Shown: positions 1-7,893, counted from the stretch's first letter. The stretch is 32,067 nt of DNA from Fusobacterium sp. (GCA_030527385.1 JAUNAY010000001.1:1-32067); one strand, 5' to 3'. Notes: a model not told the origin generated them from the sequence alone. Program-made: numbers and translations.

Positions 1-1578
1 CCTTACCATACTTGGACTATAATTATAATAAATCTCTTTTCCCAATAAAGTATTAAACTTTAAAAGTGAATCTAGTTTTGGATCTCTCTCCCAAAGTCCT
101 AATTTTCTAAACTTATCTCCATTTTTTTCATCATAACTAAATCCTATATTATTTTCTTTTTCAAAAAATTCAAAACCAAAATCTTCAGCTCTTGATTGAG
201 TATCACTTAGGGTAGATCCTGGATCCATATCATATAAATAATTATAATATCCACCAATTTTATATCTTGCATTATCTTTATACAATGATACTTGAGAGAA
301 TAAATCGTTATCTATATTACTTCCATAATCAATATCATCTATATCATCATATACCATCCAAGCATATGCCTCTTTATCGTCTGTTAATTTTAATCTTGTT
401 TTTAATGTAATATCTTTATTTTCTCCAAGTTCTTTCAAATCAGAATCCATAGAGAAAAATGTCATTGTAGAATCTAACTTCGGTCTTTTTACTTTATTGT
501 TATAGAAAAAACTATTTCCCTCATAATCAGTGATGATGTCATCTAGTTTAGGAATCATATTGTAAGTAGCATTTGTAGTATTAAAATATAATCTTCCCTT
601 TTCTCCTGTATATTCGTGTGTATAGTTCACTCTATATCTTTTATGTTTTTCTTCATACTCTACATCTGATTTTTTATCTTCTGGTTTATCTGATTTTGAC
701 CAAACTAATGCGTCATCTATATTAAGTTTGGCAGTTCCTAATTTATCAGTTGTGTACCAGTTTTCCCATCTTCCTATTAAAAGTCCCATTTGATCTGCAA
801 ATTTTGGAGCAAATCCACCTTTAAATTTGCTATCTTTATCTCCATATAAAGCTCCCCAAGCAACTTGCCAACCGTAATAATCCTTAGTTGTCCACTCTGG
901 GAACAATGGTACCTCTGATCCCTCTCTAATATTTAACCTATACCAAGGTAATGAAAACGGAAATATATCACTATCTCCCATATAAAAATCACTACCTTTT
1001 AATGTCAACTGTTTGTCTGGCTCTACTATTATCTCTTTAGAAAGGAAATGGTATCCAGCCTTGTTGGGATCCCCAGTTTCTGCCACATTATAATCAGTTG
1101 TTATCCACCCATTATTTATAAAAAGTTTTCCATTGTTATAATCAAAAACTTTTCCTCCAAAATATATTTTATCATTTGGAGCTTCTCCACCTGTAATTTT
1201 TCCAATTTCTAAATACCCAAAGTTATTATAAAAAACACCTTGAGTTCCATCAAGAGAGACATCTCCATCAGTTGATTCTATTTTTAAAGTTCCTGTTGGT
1301 TGTTCAACTTGAGCTATTAAATTATCTTTTAAATAAGCTCTATTATTCTCTTTGTCTCTTCTTAAATTAAATACTTTTAATTTTAAATTTCCATATTTTA
1401 CATTAACACCATTTTGAGAAGTAACTGTATCAGTAAGAAGATCTAATTCTACTTCATCAGCTCCCCCAATTATTCTATCATCTTTCGTATTAAATTCGCC
1501 TGTTGGAACCGTGGTTATTCCTAGTGCTACTAAAGAAACTACAATAAAAGATGCGATTATCAATAACTTTCTCTTCAT
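1..1578 (-). CDS. LptD/OstA-like outer-membrane protein, 3' end cut off by the window
   Basis: An open frame of 526 codons runs from ATG at 1578 to the window edge with no stop, so the C-terminus is missing. AAGGAG followed by GAAGG lies just upstream of the ATG. The N-terminus (MKRK, then a hydrophobic stretch to about residue 21) looks like a signal peptide or membrane anchor. Residues about 40-190 repeat short beta-rich units (NGVNVKYGNLKLKV, DGTQGVFYNNFGYLEIG) like the periplasmic OstA domain. FPFSLPWYRLN follows, resembling the LptD segment where the N-terminal domain meets the barrel. Downstream, alternating aromatic/polar strands (YNYSPSMVR) suggest beta-barrel. Known LptD inserts LPS in the outer leaflet. 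The family call is from general resemblance only; another OstA-type barrel protein is possible. Confidence 0.6.
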   Translation of the reverse strand, partial: MKRKLLIIASFIVVSLVALGITTVPTGEFNTKDDRIIGGADEVELDLLTDTVTSQNGVNVKYGNLKLKVFNLRRDKENNRAYLKDNLIAQVEQPTGTLKIESTDGDVSLDGTQGVFYNNFGYLEIGKITGGEAPNDKIYFGGKVFDYNNGKLFINNGWITTDYNVAETGDPNKAGYHFLSKEIIVEPDKQLTLKGSDFYMGDSDIFPFSLPWYRLNIREGSEVPLFPEWTTKDYYGWQVAWGALYGDKDSKFKGGFAPKFADQMGLLIGRWENWYTTDKLGTAKLNIDDALVWSKSDKPEDKKSDVEYEEKHKRYRVNYTHEYTGEKGRLYFNTTNATYNMIPKLDDIITDYEGNSFFYNNKVKRPKLDSTMTFFSMDSDLKELGENKDITLKTRLKLTDDKEAYAWMVYDDIDDIDYGSNIDNDLFSQVSLYKDNARYKIGGYYNYLYDMDPGSTLSDTQSRAEDFGFEFFEKENNIGFSYDEKNGDKFRKLGLWERDPKLDSLLKFNTLLGKEIYYNYSPSMVR

Positions 1579-1623
1579 CTACAATCCTTCTCCTTAAATA
1601 ATCAGTAAATACTCAGTTAAATA

Positions 1624-1629
1624 ATTATA
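1624..1629 (-). promoter_or_regulatory. possible -10 box for the LptD-like gene
   Basis: TATAAT on the minus strand lies about 45 bases upstream of the ATG at 1578. No good -35 hexamer lies 16-18 bases further upstream, so this is weak. Confidence 0.3.
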
Positions 1630-1683
1630 TCACAATTGATGTTAAAATAAAATAATTGTATAAATTTTATCTAAAAAAATAAT

Positions 1684-1719
1684 AGACAAAAAAGCTGTTG
1701 CTTAAAAAACAACAGCTTT
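1684..1719 (-). terminator. Rho-independent terminator after the thioredoxin gene
   Basis: A perfect 10-bp stem (1691-1700 with 1710-1719, arms AAAGCTGTTG and its complement) has a 9-base loop. On the minus strand it is followed by TTTTGTCTATT. It lies just past the stop at 1728. Confidence 0.85.
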
Positions 1720-1727
1720 ATCCTCTC

Positions 1728-2039
1728 CTAATAAGTTAATTTTTCAATTATCTCTTCTTTAGGTCTCAGTCCTACCACTTCTTTAACTCTTACTCCATTA
1801 TCAAAGACAACCATAGTGGGGATACTCTTTATTCCAAACTGTCCTGCAAGACTAGGATTTTCATCAACATTTAGCTTATATATCTTTGTGTCTAATATAT
1901 CAGATACTTCTTCAAGAATGGGAATCAATAGTTTACAAGGACCACACCATTCTGCCCAAAAGTTCACAATTACTCTTCCTTTGCCTTCTATTACTTCCTG
2001 TTGAAAAGTAACTTCATTCAAGTTTATTAAACCACTCAC
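1728..2039 (-). CDS. trxA: thioredoxin
   Basis: A 103-residue thioredoxin, the normal family length, which reduces protein disulfides in the cytoplasm. The active site WCGPC sits at residues 31-35. The cis-proline motif SIPT and the C-terminal glycine segment are present. The start is taken as GTG at 2039 because GGAGG lies 7 bases upstream and the product then matches canonical thioredoxins. A longer frame from ATG at 2108 would add 23 residues of no thioredoxin character and would place the ribosome binding site inside the gene. It lies 94 bases downstream of the rubredoxin/FAD oxidoreductase on the same strand, with no terminator seen between them, so they are probably co-transcribed. The partner reductase is not obvious: the neighbouring flavoprotein has no CxxC disulfide in its FAD/NAD part. 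Confidence 0.93.
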   Translation of the reverse strand: MSGLINLNEVTFQQEVIEGKGRVIVNFWAEWCGPCKLLIPILEEVSDILDTKIYKLNVDENPSLAGQFGIKSIPTMVVFDNGVRVKEVVGLRPKEEIIEKLTY

Positions 2040-2133
2040 CAGTTTTCCTCCTTTTATGGAATGTTCCTTTTTTTCTAAAAATAATATACAATCTCTATCA
2101 TTGTACAAATATATTTAAAAAAAATCAAGCTTT

Positions 2134-3615
2134 TTATGAATATAATTTTCTCATAATGATGTTTTTATCTTCAGTTTCTCTTACTCCTTTAATAAGAGTT
2201 ATTCCTTTTGACACATCACCTATTAAGATTGCTCCCTTTAATTTATTATTATCAAAGTACAATTTTTTATATAATTTTTTTGTAGTATCTATCTCTTGAA
2301 CAAACTCACTTTTCTCTCCAATGTTTCCAATAGCTCCTACAGATATTAATTTTATATTCATTCCATCAAAATTTAGTGGTTGTATTTGCTCTTTATATTG
2401 TGCTTCTCCTTCACAAGCATTTATACCAGCAGTTTTTCCTTGTTCCATAGCCACTTGCCAAAGTCCGATTACTTTTCCATTATATTCTGCCACATCTCCA
2501 CAAGCATAAATATCTTTTACTGAAGTTTCCATTTTTTCATTTACAACTATTCCTCTACCAACAGTTAGTCCCATACTTTGAGCTAACTCTTTATTTGGAG
2601 ATATTCCAGCACTTATAATAACTAAATCAGCAGGAATGTTTTGTCCATCTTTTAACGATACAGATGCCACTTTTCCATTACCTTCAATAGAATTTACTAC
2701 TGCACCTTTATAAATTTTTACTCCAGCTTCTTCAATAGCTTTCTCTAATATCTCTGATCCCTCTTCATCTAGTTGTTTAGGTAAAATTCTTTCCATCATT
2801 TCTATTACTGATGTTTCTATTCCTAATAATTTTAATCCCCACGCTGCTTCAAGTCCAAGAACTCCTCCACCTATAACCACTGCATTTTTACAATTTTTTG
2901 CAAACTCTTTAACTTTTTCTGTATCTTCCATATTTCTTATTACAAATACACCATCTATATCTGCATTTTTAATTGGAGGAACAAAACATTTAGCTCCAGT
3001 AGCCAAGATAAGTTTATCATAATCTCTTGTCTCTCCATTTGAAAGCGTAGCTTTTTTATTATTAGTATCCACAGAAACAACTTTTACACCTGCTGTCAAT
3101 TTTATATTTTTTTCTTCATACCAAGAGTCTTTTTTTATTTTTAATCTATCCATTCCCATATCTTCACAAAGATATTCAGTTAATTTTGTTCTATAATATG
3201 GTACACAACTTTCCTCTCCAATAATCTCGATATCAGCAGATTTGTTCTTTCCTCTTGCTCCATCTCCTGCTGAAACTGCTGCAACTCCACTACCTATTAT
3301 TAAGATTTTCTCTTTTTTTCCTTCACTTAATTCTTCTGTATTCTCTTTTATTTCCACAACTTCAAACAGATCTTTTCCTACTCCACAAACTGGACAAGTA
3401 TCTGGACATTCACCATATGGGAATACCTCATCACACACTGTACATCTCCATACTTTTCCAGAAAGTTTTTTTTCTGCTTTTTCCTCTTCAACTTTTTTAG
3501 GTTGTGACTTTACCTCTGTAAAATATTCACTTCCCACATTACATATAGGGCATACTTCTGGAGCGTGTTCCCCTTCACATTCTATACCACAAATACTACA
3601 AACCCATTTTTTCAT
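2134..3615 (-). CDS. NAD(P)H/FAD oxidoreductase with two N-terminal rubredoxin-like domains
   Basis: The protein has 493 residues from ATG at 3615, which has GGAGG 7 bases upstream. An in-frame ATG at 3633 lacks such a site. Two short rubredoxin-like (rubrerythrin C-terminal type) modules come first: CxxC pairs at about C6/C9 with C22/C25 (CSICG, CPIC), and C58/C61 with C74/C77 (CTVCDE, CPVCG). A charged linker joins each to the next part. A pyridine-nucleotide-disulfide-type flavoprotein follows: FAD motif IIGSGVAA at about 106, NAD motif VVIGGGVLGLEAA near the middle, and the second FAD motif YACGDVAEY. It resembles NADH:rubredoxin reductases and the FAD part of NirB-like enzymes, with the electron-acceptor domain built in. 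A role passing electrons from NAD(P)H to iron centres, perhaps in oxygen or peroxide defence, is inference. No CxxC disulfide is visible in the flavoprotein part. Confidence 0.85.
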   Translation of the reverse strand: MKKWVCSICGIECEGEHAPEVCPICNVGSEYFTEVKSQPKKVEEEKAEKKLSGKVWRCTVCDEVFPYGECPDTCPVCGVGKDLFEVVEIKENTEELSEGKKEKILIIGSGVAAVSAGDGARGKNKSADIEIIGEESCVPYYRTKLTEYLCEDMGMDRLKIKKDSWYEEKNIKLTAGVKVVSVDTNNKKATLSNGETRDYDKLILATGAKCFVPPIKNADIDGVFVIRNMEDTEKVKEFAKNCKNAVVIGGGVLGLEAAWGLKLLGIETSVIEMMERILPKQLDEEGSEILEKAIEEAGVKIYKGAVVNSIEGNGKVASVSLKDGQNIPADLVIISAGISPNKELAQSMGLTVGRGIVVNEKMETSVKDIYACGDVAEYNGKVIGLWQVAMEQGKTAGINACEGEAQYKEQIQPLNFDGMNIKLISVGAIGNIGEKSEFVQEIDTTKKLYKKLYFDNNKLKGAILIGDVSKGITLIKGVRETEDKNIIMRKLYS

Positions 3616-3658
3616 TCTTTTTCCTCCGTCCACTAATTAAAATCATTTTTTTATCTTT

Positions 3659-3664
3659 ATTATA
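3659..3664 (-). promoter_or_regulatory. possible -10 box for the rubredoxin/FAD oxidoreductase
   Basis: TATAAT on the minus strand lies about 45 bases before the ATG at 3615, without a convincing -35. No hairpin terminator is visible between tsaB (stop at 3698) and this gene, so read-through from the upstream operon is equally possible. Confidence 0.3.
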
Positions 3665-3697
3665 TACTAGAAAGATCAACTATTTCCTTTTATATTT

Positions 3698-4390
3698 TTA
3701 TTTTCTTTTTTCCCTTTCCTCTTTTTCTCTTTCAGCTTGCGATTTATTTACATAGAATGGTTCTAAAGTATATAAATTATCATCTGCTAAATCCATTGAA
3801 ATTTGTGCAGTTACTCCAGCTCTTGGGATAGAGTTTGCTTTAGAATATATTACATAATCATTTTCTAAAATCTCATCTATAAGTTTGGCATTAACTACTG
3901 CTCCATCTCCTATAAATGTAACTTTTTTACCTTTAAATTCAGGAAGAATCTCCCTTAATTCTCCATCTTTATATTCAAATTCTCTAACTAATTTGTTTTC
4001 TACATATCTATATTTTGAAAAATATACTCTTTCTTTTCTAGCATCTATCAATGGAACTATGATTCCATCTCTTTCCTCTCCCATAGTTGCTAACACATCT
4101 AATTCATTTACTCCAACTATTGGTTTTTTTAATGAATAAGCTAATCCTTTTGCTATTGCTGTTCCTATTCTAATTCCTGTAAAAGATCCTGGTCCTATTG
4201 TAACAGCTATTCTATCTACATCTTTTATTGTTAACCCCGATAATTTAAAAAGAGAATCCACTGCATTCATAATAACATTTGAGTGATTTACCTTAACATA
4301 AAGATTTATCTCTCCTATTATCCCTATTTTATCATCATAAAGAGCTACACTCCCTATTTTATTAGCTGTATCAATAGCTAAAACAAACAT
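3698..4390 (-). CDS. tsaB: tRNA threonylcarbamoyladenosine (t6A37) synthesis protein TsaB
   Basis: A 230-residue TsaB (YeaZ) protein. TsaB is the scaffold that binds TsaD and TsaE to transfer threonylcarbamoyl to A37 of ANN-decoding tRNAs in the cytoplasm. The ASKHA-fold N-terminus MFVLAIDTANKIGSVAL and the family signature VTIGPGSFTGIRIG near residue 65 are clear. The C-terminus is a charged tail (EREKEEREKRK). The start ATG at 4390 has GAGGAG 10 bases upstream and overlaps the end of tsaE by 20 bases, suggesting translational coupling. tsaC and tsaD are not in the window. Confidence 0.93.
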   Translation of the reverse strand: MFVLAIDTANKIGSVALYDDKIGIIGEINLYVKVNHSNVIMNAVDSLFKLSGLTIKDVDRIAVTIGPGSFTGIRIGTAIAKGLAYSLKKPIVGVNELDVLATMGEERDGIIVPLIDARKERVYFSKYRYVENKLVREFEYKDGELREILPEFKGKKVTFIGDGAVVNAKLIDEILENDYVIYSKANSIPRAGVTAQISMDLADDNLYTLEPFYVNKSQAEREKEEREKRK

Positions 4391-4835
4391 ATTTTAACAT
4401 CTCCTCTTCTTTTTTTGCATTTCCTACATATCTAACTTCAACTTCTCTATCCTCTTCATTATGATGATAAAGTTTTATCTCTATATACTCCTTAGGAAGT
4501 TCACTTTCTATTATATCTGCCCATTCAATCAAAACTATTCCACCATTATTTAGATAATCTTCATATCCAACTTCATATATCTCCTCTGCTTCTCCTAAAC
4601 GATACACATCAAAATGATATAATGGTAATCTTCCTGAAAAATATTCTAACACATAGTTAAAAGTTGGACTTTTTATACTTTCTGAAACTCCAAGCTTTTT
4701 AGCAAAAGTTTTAGTAAAAGTTGTTTTTCCTGTTCCTAAATCTCCTATTAAAGCTATTGTAGTATTTTCTTGAGAATAGTCTGCCAATTTTTCAGCTAAA
4801 GCATTTAATTCACTAAATGTTAGTATCTTTCTCAT
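4371..4835 (-). CDS. tsaE: t6A synthesis ATPase TsaE
   Basis: A small P-loop ATPase of about 154 residues (YjeE family) that works with TsaB/TsaD in t6A synthesis. The Walker A motif GDLGTGKTT is near residue 32 and is followed by family motifs SPTFNYV, HFDVYRL and the Walker-B-like VLIEWADII. Three Met codons compete as start: 4847, 4838 and 4835. GGAGG sits 5 bases before 4835 and only 2 before 4838, and overlaps the 4847 start, so 4835 is chosen. The gene overlaps the end of rfaE2 by about 23 bases and tsaB by 20, so the set is tightly coupled. Confidence 0.9.
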   Translation of the reverse strand: MRKILTFSELNALAEKLADYSQENTTIALIGDLGTGKTTFTKTFAKKLGVSESIKSPTFNYVLEYFSGRLPLYHFDVYRLGEAEEIYEVGYEDYLNNGGIVLIEWADIIESELPKEYIEIKLYHHNEEDREVEVRYVGNAKKEEEMLKYVCFSY

Positions 4836-5310
4836 CATTTCCTCCATCTTTAAATTGGATTTTCTTTACTATGTTAGTTGTAGATTTTCCCTCTACAAAA
4901 GAAAGAATTCTTACTTCTCCACCATTTTTTTCTACTGTTGCTGTTTCTGGCAGTTTATCCTTGTCATAATCTCCACCTTTTACGTGAATTGACGGCTTTA
5001 ATTTTTCCAATGTTTCAATAGGTGTTAACTCTTCAAATATAACTGTAAAATCGACAGCTTTTAATCCTGATAGCATCTCTGCTCTATCTATCTCATTATT
5101 TATAGGTCTTCCCTCTCCTTTTAATTGTCTTACAGAACTATCCGAATTAACTCCAACTATTAAAATATCTCCTTGCTTTTTAGCCTCATTTAAGTATCTT
5201 AAATGTCCTACGTGTAAAATATCAAAACAACCATTTGTAAAAACAACTTTTTTACCTTGTAATTTTAATTCTTCTATTAATTTTGCTGCTGTTTCTTTAC
5301 TTAAAATCAT
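4813..5310 (-). CDS. rfaE2: D-glycero-beta-D-manno-heptose 1-phosphate adenylyltransferase
   Basis: This 165-residue nucleotidyltransferase corresponds to the C-terminal half of bifunctional E. coli HldE, here a stand-alone gene. It activates heptose 1-phosphate with ATP to ADP-heptose, for the LPS inner core. Visible are the HxGH-type motif in TNGCFDILHVGH (about residues 25-36), GVNSDSSVRQLKG, and the C-terminal GKSTTNIVKKI that binds the phosphate. ATG at 5310 has GGAGG 6 bases upstream. It overlaps the end of the NUDIX gene by 14 bases and tsaE downstream. The kinase half and the epimerase are not in this window. ADP-heptose is also a known host-innate signal (ALPK1), which may matter for a host-associated fusobacterium. 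Confidence 0.9.
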   Translation of the reverse strand: MILSKETAAKLIEELKLQGKKVVFTNGCFDILHVGHLRYLNEAKKQGDILIVGVNSDSSVRQLKGEGRPINNEIDRAEMLSGLKAVDFTVIFEELTPIETLEKLKPSIHVKGGDYDKDKLPETATVEKNGGEVRILSFVEGKSTTNIVKKIQFKDGGNDEKDTNI

Positions 5311-5938
5311 TTTTTACCTCCATTTTATAAAGTTCTTCTATAAAATCAAAAATTATTTCTGCTGTCATTCCCCAAATAATCTCATCTTTATAGTTATAAA
5401 AATATACTTTTCTTGAATTTCCACTCCAAGAATTATAATATCTTTTAGGCAAATTATAATCTTTAGCTGAAAATTCTGGAATATTTTTCACTCCTATTCT
5501 CTCTATTTTAGGTTTGTTCTCCTTAAAAAATTTTAAAGGGACAACCACTAATTTTTCTACCTCTTCCCTATTAAAATTCAATTCCTCTACGGATAAAATA
5601 TTCAAATAACCAACATAGATATCCAGCAACATTCCCGAATTATTAATCAAAGTTCCATATTTTCCCAAAAGTTCTATTTTTTCTCTATCGACTCCCAACT
5701 CTTCAGAAGTTTCTCTTATTGCTGTTTCAGCAGATGTTTTATCAGATTTTTCAAATTTTCCTCCAGGAAAAGAGATCTCTCCTCCCTGTCTTATATTCAA
5801 AGATCTTTTTTCAAAAATTATGCACTCTTCCCCACCTAATTTAACTAAAGCTATTAACACACCTGCATTTATATATCTATCTTTTCCTATAATTCTAAAA
5901 CTATCCTTTTTTAAAACTTCTGTCAACTTTTGCTTCAT
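5297..5938 (-). CDS. NUDIX hydrolase, CoA-pyrophosphatase type (NudL-like)
   Basis: A 213-residue NUDIX protein. The NUDIX box runs from FPGGKFE through RETSEELGV (about residues 56-82), with the REXXEE core intact. The preceding KRSLNIRQGGEISFPGG resembles the UPF0035 signature found in coenzyme A pyrophosphatases, which cleave CoA or its derivatives to 3',5'-ADP and phosphopantetheine. Substrate is inferred from that signature only. It is the first gene of the group with rfaE2, tsaE and tsaB. The ATG at 5938 has a weak GAGGTG about 11 bases upstream and lies just downstream of an extended -10 promoter. Confidence 0.82.
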   Translation of the reverse strand: MKQKLTEVLKKDSFRIIGKDRYINAGVLIALVKLGGEECIIFEKRSLNIRQGGEISFPGGKFEKSDKTSAETAIRETSEELGVDREKIELLGKYGTLINNSGMLLDIYVGYLNILSVEELNFNREEVEKLVVVPLKFFKENKPKIERIGVKNIPEFSAKDYNLPKRYYNSWSGNSRKVYFYNYKDEIIWGMTAEIIFDFIEELYKMEVKNDFK

Positions 5939-5961
5939 TTATAAGAATACACCTCAATGAA

Positions 5962-5989
5962 ATTATACCATTTTCCACAAAAAGAGCAA
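5962..5989 (-). promoter_or_regulatory. promoter of the NUDIX-rfaE2-tsaE-tsaB operon
   Basis: On the minus strand TTGCTC (5984-5989), a 16-base spacer and TATAAT (5962-5967) preceded by TGG form an extended -10 promoter. It lies about 25 bases before the ATG at 5938. Confidence 0.55.
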
Positions 5990-6033
5990 CTTAATTTTAT
6001 TTGGTTATAATTTTAGAACATCTGATCTTTTTT

Positions 6034-6072
6034 AAATAAAAAAAGAAGAAACAGGTTTCCCCATCTCTTCTT
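6034..6072 (-). terminator. Rho-independent terminator after upp
   Basis: On the minus strand a stem of about 11-13 bp with three G-U pairs (arms 6043-6055 and 6060-6072, loop GAAA) is followed by TTTTTTTAT. It starts 12 bases after the upp stop. Confidence 0.85.
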
Positions 6073-6083
6073 GTAAATCTCTA

Positions 6084-6707
6084 TTATTTTGTACCAAATA
6101 TTCTATCTCCACAATCTCCAAGTCCTGGATAAATATATCCCTCATTTGTTAGTCCTTGATCTATTTTAGCTGTATAAATAGCTACATCAGGGTGTTTTTG
6201 AAGAAGTTTTGCTATTCCTTCTGGAGCTGATACAAGACACATAAATATTATATCTTTAACTCCTTGTGATTTTAAATAATCTATTGCATAAACTGCTGAT
6301 CCTCCAGTTGCTAACATTGGATCTACCACAATAACTTTTCTTGAAGTTATATCCACAGGTAGTTTACAATAGTAGTAAACTGGTTCTAATGTCTCTTCGT
6401 TTCTATAAACTCCAATGTGTCCTACTTTTGCTGTTGGTATTAGATCTAATATACCGTCCATCATTCCTAAACCAGCTCTTAAAATAGGTACTATTGCTAA
6501 TCTATCTTGAAGTTCATATCCTGTTGTTGCCATTAATGGAGTTGTTACTTCTACTTCGTTCAATTTTAAACTTTTTGTTGCTTCATATGTCATAAGTTTT
6601 GCTATCTCATTTAAGTTTTCTCTAAAAGATTTTGTATCAGTTCCATTGCTTCTTAATATTGTTAGTTTGTGTTGAATCAATGGGTGATTAATTTCTATTA
6701 CTGCCAT
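6084..6707 (-). CDS. upp: uracil phosphoribosyltransferase
   Basis: A 207-residue UPRTase that converts uracil and PRPP to UMP in pyrimidine salvage in the cytoplasm. The N-terminus MAVIEINHPLIQHKLTILR is typical. The PRPP loop VVDPMLATGGSA and the C-terminal uracil-binding YIYPGLGDCGDRIFGTK are complete. The start is ATG at 6707 with AGGAGG 7 bases upstream. An in-frame ATG at 6773 would begin within the -35 box of the promoter and is rejected. It is a single-gene unit with its own promoter and terminator, between rpmE and the NUDIX operon. Confidence 0.97.
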   Translation of the reverse strand: MAVIEINHPLIQHKLTILRSNGTDTKSFRENLNEIAKLMTYEATKSLKLNEVEVTTPLMATTGYELQDRLAIVPILRAGLGMMDGILDLIPTAKVGHIGVYRNEETLEPVYYYCKLPVDITSRKVIVVDPMLATGGSAVYAIDYLKSQGVKDIIFMCLVSAPEGIAKLLQKHPDVAIYTAKIDQGLTNEGYIYPGLGDCGDRIFGTK

Positions 6708-6744
6708 ATTTTGCCTCCTACTTTCCCATATTTTTTCTCGTAAT

Positions 6745-6773
6745 ATTATAACAGATATTTTAAATTTTTCCAA
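6745..6773 (-). promoter_or_regulatory. upp promoter
   Basis: TTGGAA (6768-6773), a spacer of exactly 17 bases and TATAAT (6745-6750) with TG one base before it (extended -10), on the minus strand. Transcription would start near 6738, about 30 bases before the ATG at 6707. Confidence 0.75.
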
Positions 6774-6799
6774 ATAAAAATAGTTTCAAATTTTAAGTT

Positions 6800-6830
6800 A
6801 AAAAAAACAGGACTTTAAAGTCCTGTTTAA
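6800..6830 (-). terminator. Rho-independent terminator after rpmE
   Basis: A perfect 12-base inverted repeat (6805-6816 with 6817-6828, core ACAGGACT) is followed on the minus strand by a run of T. It lies 9 bases after the rpmE stop and upstream of the upp promoter. Confidence 0.88.
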
Positions 6831-6838
6831 TACTACTA

Positions 6839-7051
6839 TTATTTGTTGATGTTGTATCTTTTGTTGAATTTGTCAACTCTTCCTGCAGCATCAATAAATT
6901 TAGCTTTTCCAGTATAGAATGGGTGGCATTTTGAACATACTGCTACTTTAAGTTCAGTTCCTTTAGCATAAGTTGATCTTGTTTCAAATTTTTCCCCACA
7001 AGTGCACTCTACAGTAACAACATTGTATTGAGGATGAATATTTTTTTTCAT
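6839..7051 (-). CDS. rpmE: 50S ribosomal protein L31, zinc-binding type
   Basis: A 70-residue L31 of the large ribosomal subunit, normal length. The N-terminus MKKNIHPQYN, the zinc ligands CTCGE and CSKCHPFYTGK (about residues 16-18 and 37-40), and the C-terminal GRVDKFNKRYNI are hallmarks. The presence of the cysteines marks the zinc-containing (C+) form. ATG at 7051 follows AAGGTG. It is a monocistronic unit with a clear promoter and terminator. Confidence 0.97.
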   Translation of the reverse strand: MKKNIHPQYNVVTVECTCGEKFETRSTYAKGTELKVAVCSKCHPFYTGKAKFIDAAGRVDKFNKRYNINK

Positions 7052-7096
7052 TGATTTTTCACCTTCCTAACAAAAATTTTCTTAATATCACAAGAG

Positions 7097-7125
7097 ATTT
7101 TATCATAAATATATAACTTTTGCAA
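7097..7125 (-). promoter_or_regulatory. rpmE promoter
   Basis: TTGCAA (7120-7125), a 17-base spacer and TAAAAT (7097-7102) on the minus strand, about 45 bases before the rpmE ATG. Confidence 0.65.
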
Positions 7126-7201
7126 GTTTTTTTTAATATAACTTCCCCTTTTTTTATTAAAAAAATAAATTATAATTGTAAATTTTAGCAATTTAGGTTA
7201 A

Positions 7202-7207
7202 TATAAT
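7202..7207 (+). promoter_or_regulatory. possible -10 box for the RNase H gene
   Basis: TATAAT lies 27 bases before the GTG start at 7234. The best upstream hexamer, TTGTAA at 7176-7181, is 20 bases away, too far for a normal promoter. The rest of the 7052-7233 gap is AT-rich sequence without other recognised features. Confidence 0.35.
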
Positions 7208-7233
7208 GTAGAGGATTATTAGTTGGAGGAATT

Positions 7234-7878
7234 GTGAAAAAGAAATTTTATGCTTACTTTTTAGAAACAGAAAATATAAACGGAATTTGTGAAAATTGGG
7301 ACGAATGTAAATCTTTAGTTCACGGAAAAAAAGCTCGTTACAAATCTTTTTCCTCACTTGAAGAAGCAAAAGATTGGTTAACTCAAGGAGCTAAATATGA
7401 AAAAAAGCTCTCTGATCAACTTTTTAAAACAAAAATTGAAATAGAAAAATTAAAAAGTCTGCTTACAGAAGGAATATATTTTGACTCTGGAACTGGAAGA
7501 GGAATAGGAGTAGAAGTCAGAGTTACTGATCTATCTGGAAAATCTCTTCTACACGAAAGCCGTTTAAAATTTAAGATTAATGAATTTGGAAATCTTCACT
7601 TAGGACACGATAGGACTAACAATTATGGAGAACTTGTTGGACTATTTTTAGCTTTAGATATAGCTATGAAAAGAGGAGAAAAACATATTTTTGGCGATAG
7701 TAATTTAGTGATATTCTTTTGGTCTAAAGGAATATATCGTAAAGAAAACTTAAATGAAAAAACAATTTTTTTAATTGAAAAAGTTATAGAAAAAAGAAAA
7801 GAGTTTGAAAAAATCGGTGGAAAAATAGAATATATTTCTGGTGACGTGAATCCAGCAGATTTAGGATTCCACAAATAA
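7234..7878 (+). CDS. ribonuclease H type 1 with N-terminal viroplasmin-like hybrid-binding domain
   Basis: A 214-residue protein. Residues 1-50 (KFYAYFLE, GKKARYKSFSSLEEAKDWL) match the small domain that binds RNA-DNA hybrids in eukaryotic RNase H1 and some bacterial enzymes. Residues about 80-214 form the RNase H fold with the four catalytic acids visible: D84 (IYFDSGTG), E133 (NNYGELVG), D155 (FGDSN) and D208 (NPADLG). The enzyme cuts the RNA strand of RNA-DNA hybrids. The start is GTG at 7234, preceded by GGAGG (7225-7229) with 4 bases between. The YwaF-like gene follows after 15 bases and probably shares the transcript. Confidence 0.9.
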   Translation: MKKKFYAYFLETENINGICENWDECKSLVHGKKARYKSFSSLEEAKDWLTQGAKYEKKLSDQLFKTKIEIEKLKSLLTEGIYFDSGTGRGIGVEVRVTDLSGKSLLHESRLKFKINEFGNLHLGHDRTNNYGELVGLFLALDIAMKRGEKHIFGDSNLVIFFWSKGIYRKENLNEKTIFLIEKVIEKRKEFEKIGGKIEYISGDVNPADLGFHK

Positions 7879-7893
7879 TATTAGGAGGAGTTT

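Noticed and set aside
1816..2004. Open frames lying opposite the trx, oxidoreductase, tsaB, smc, dapF and other genes
   Set aside because: They run antisense or out of frame within strongly recognised genes, lack ribosome binding sites and have low-complexity, Ser/Phe/Leu-rich translations typical of shadow frames.
2040..2108. Longer thioredoxin frame from ATG 2108
   Set aside because: The first 23 codons have no thioredoxin character, and GGAGG lies inside them at the right distance for the GTG at 2039.
6708..6773. Longer upp reading frame starting at 6773
   Set aside because: It would begin inside the -35 box of a good promoter, and the extra residues are not seen in UPRTases. AGGAGG supports 6707.
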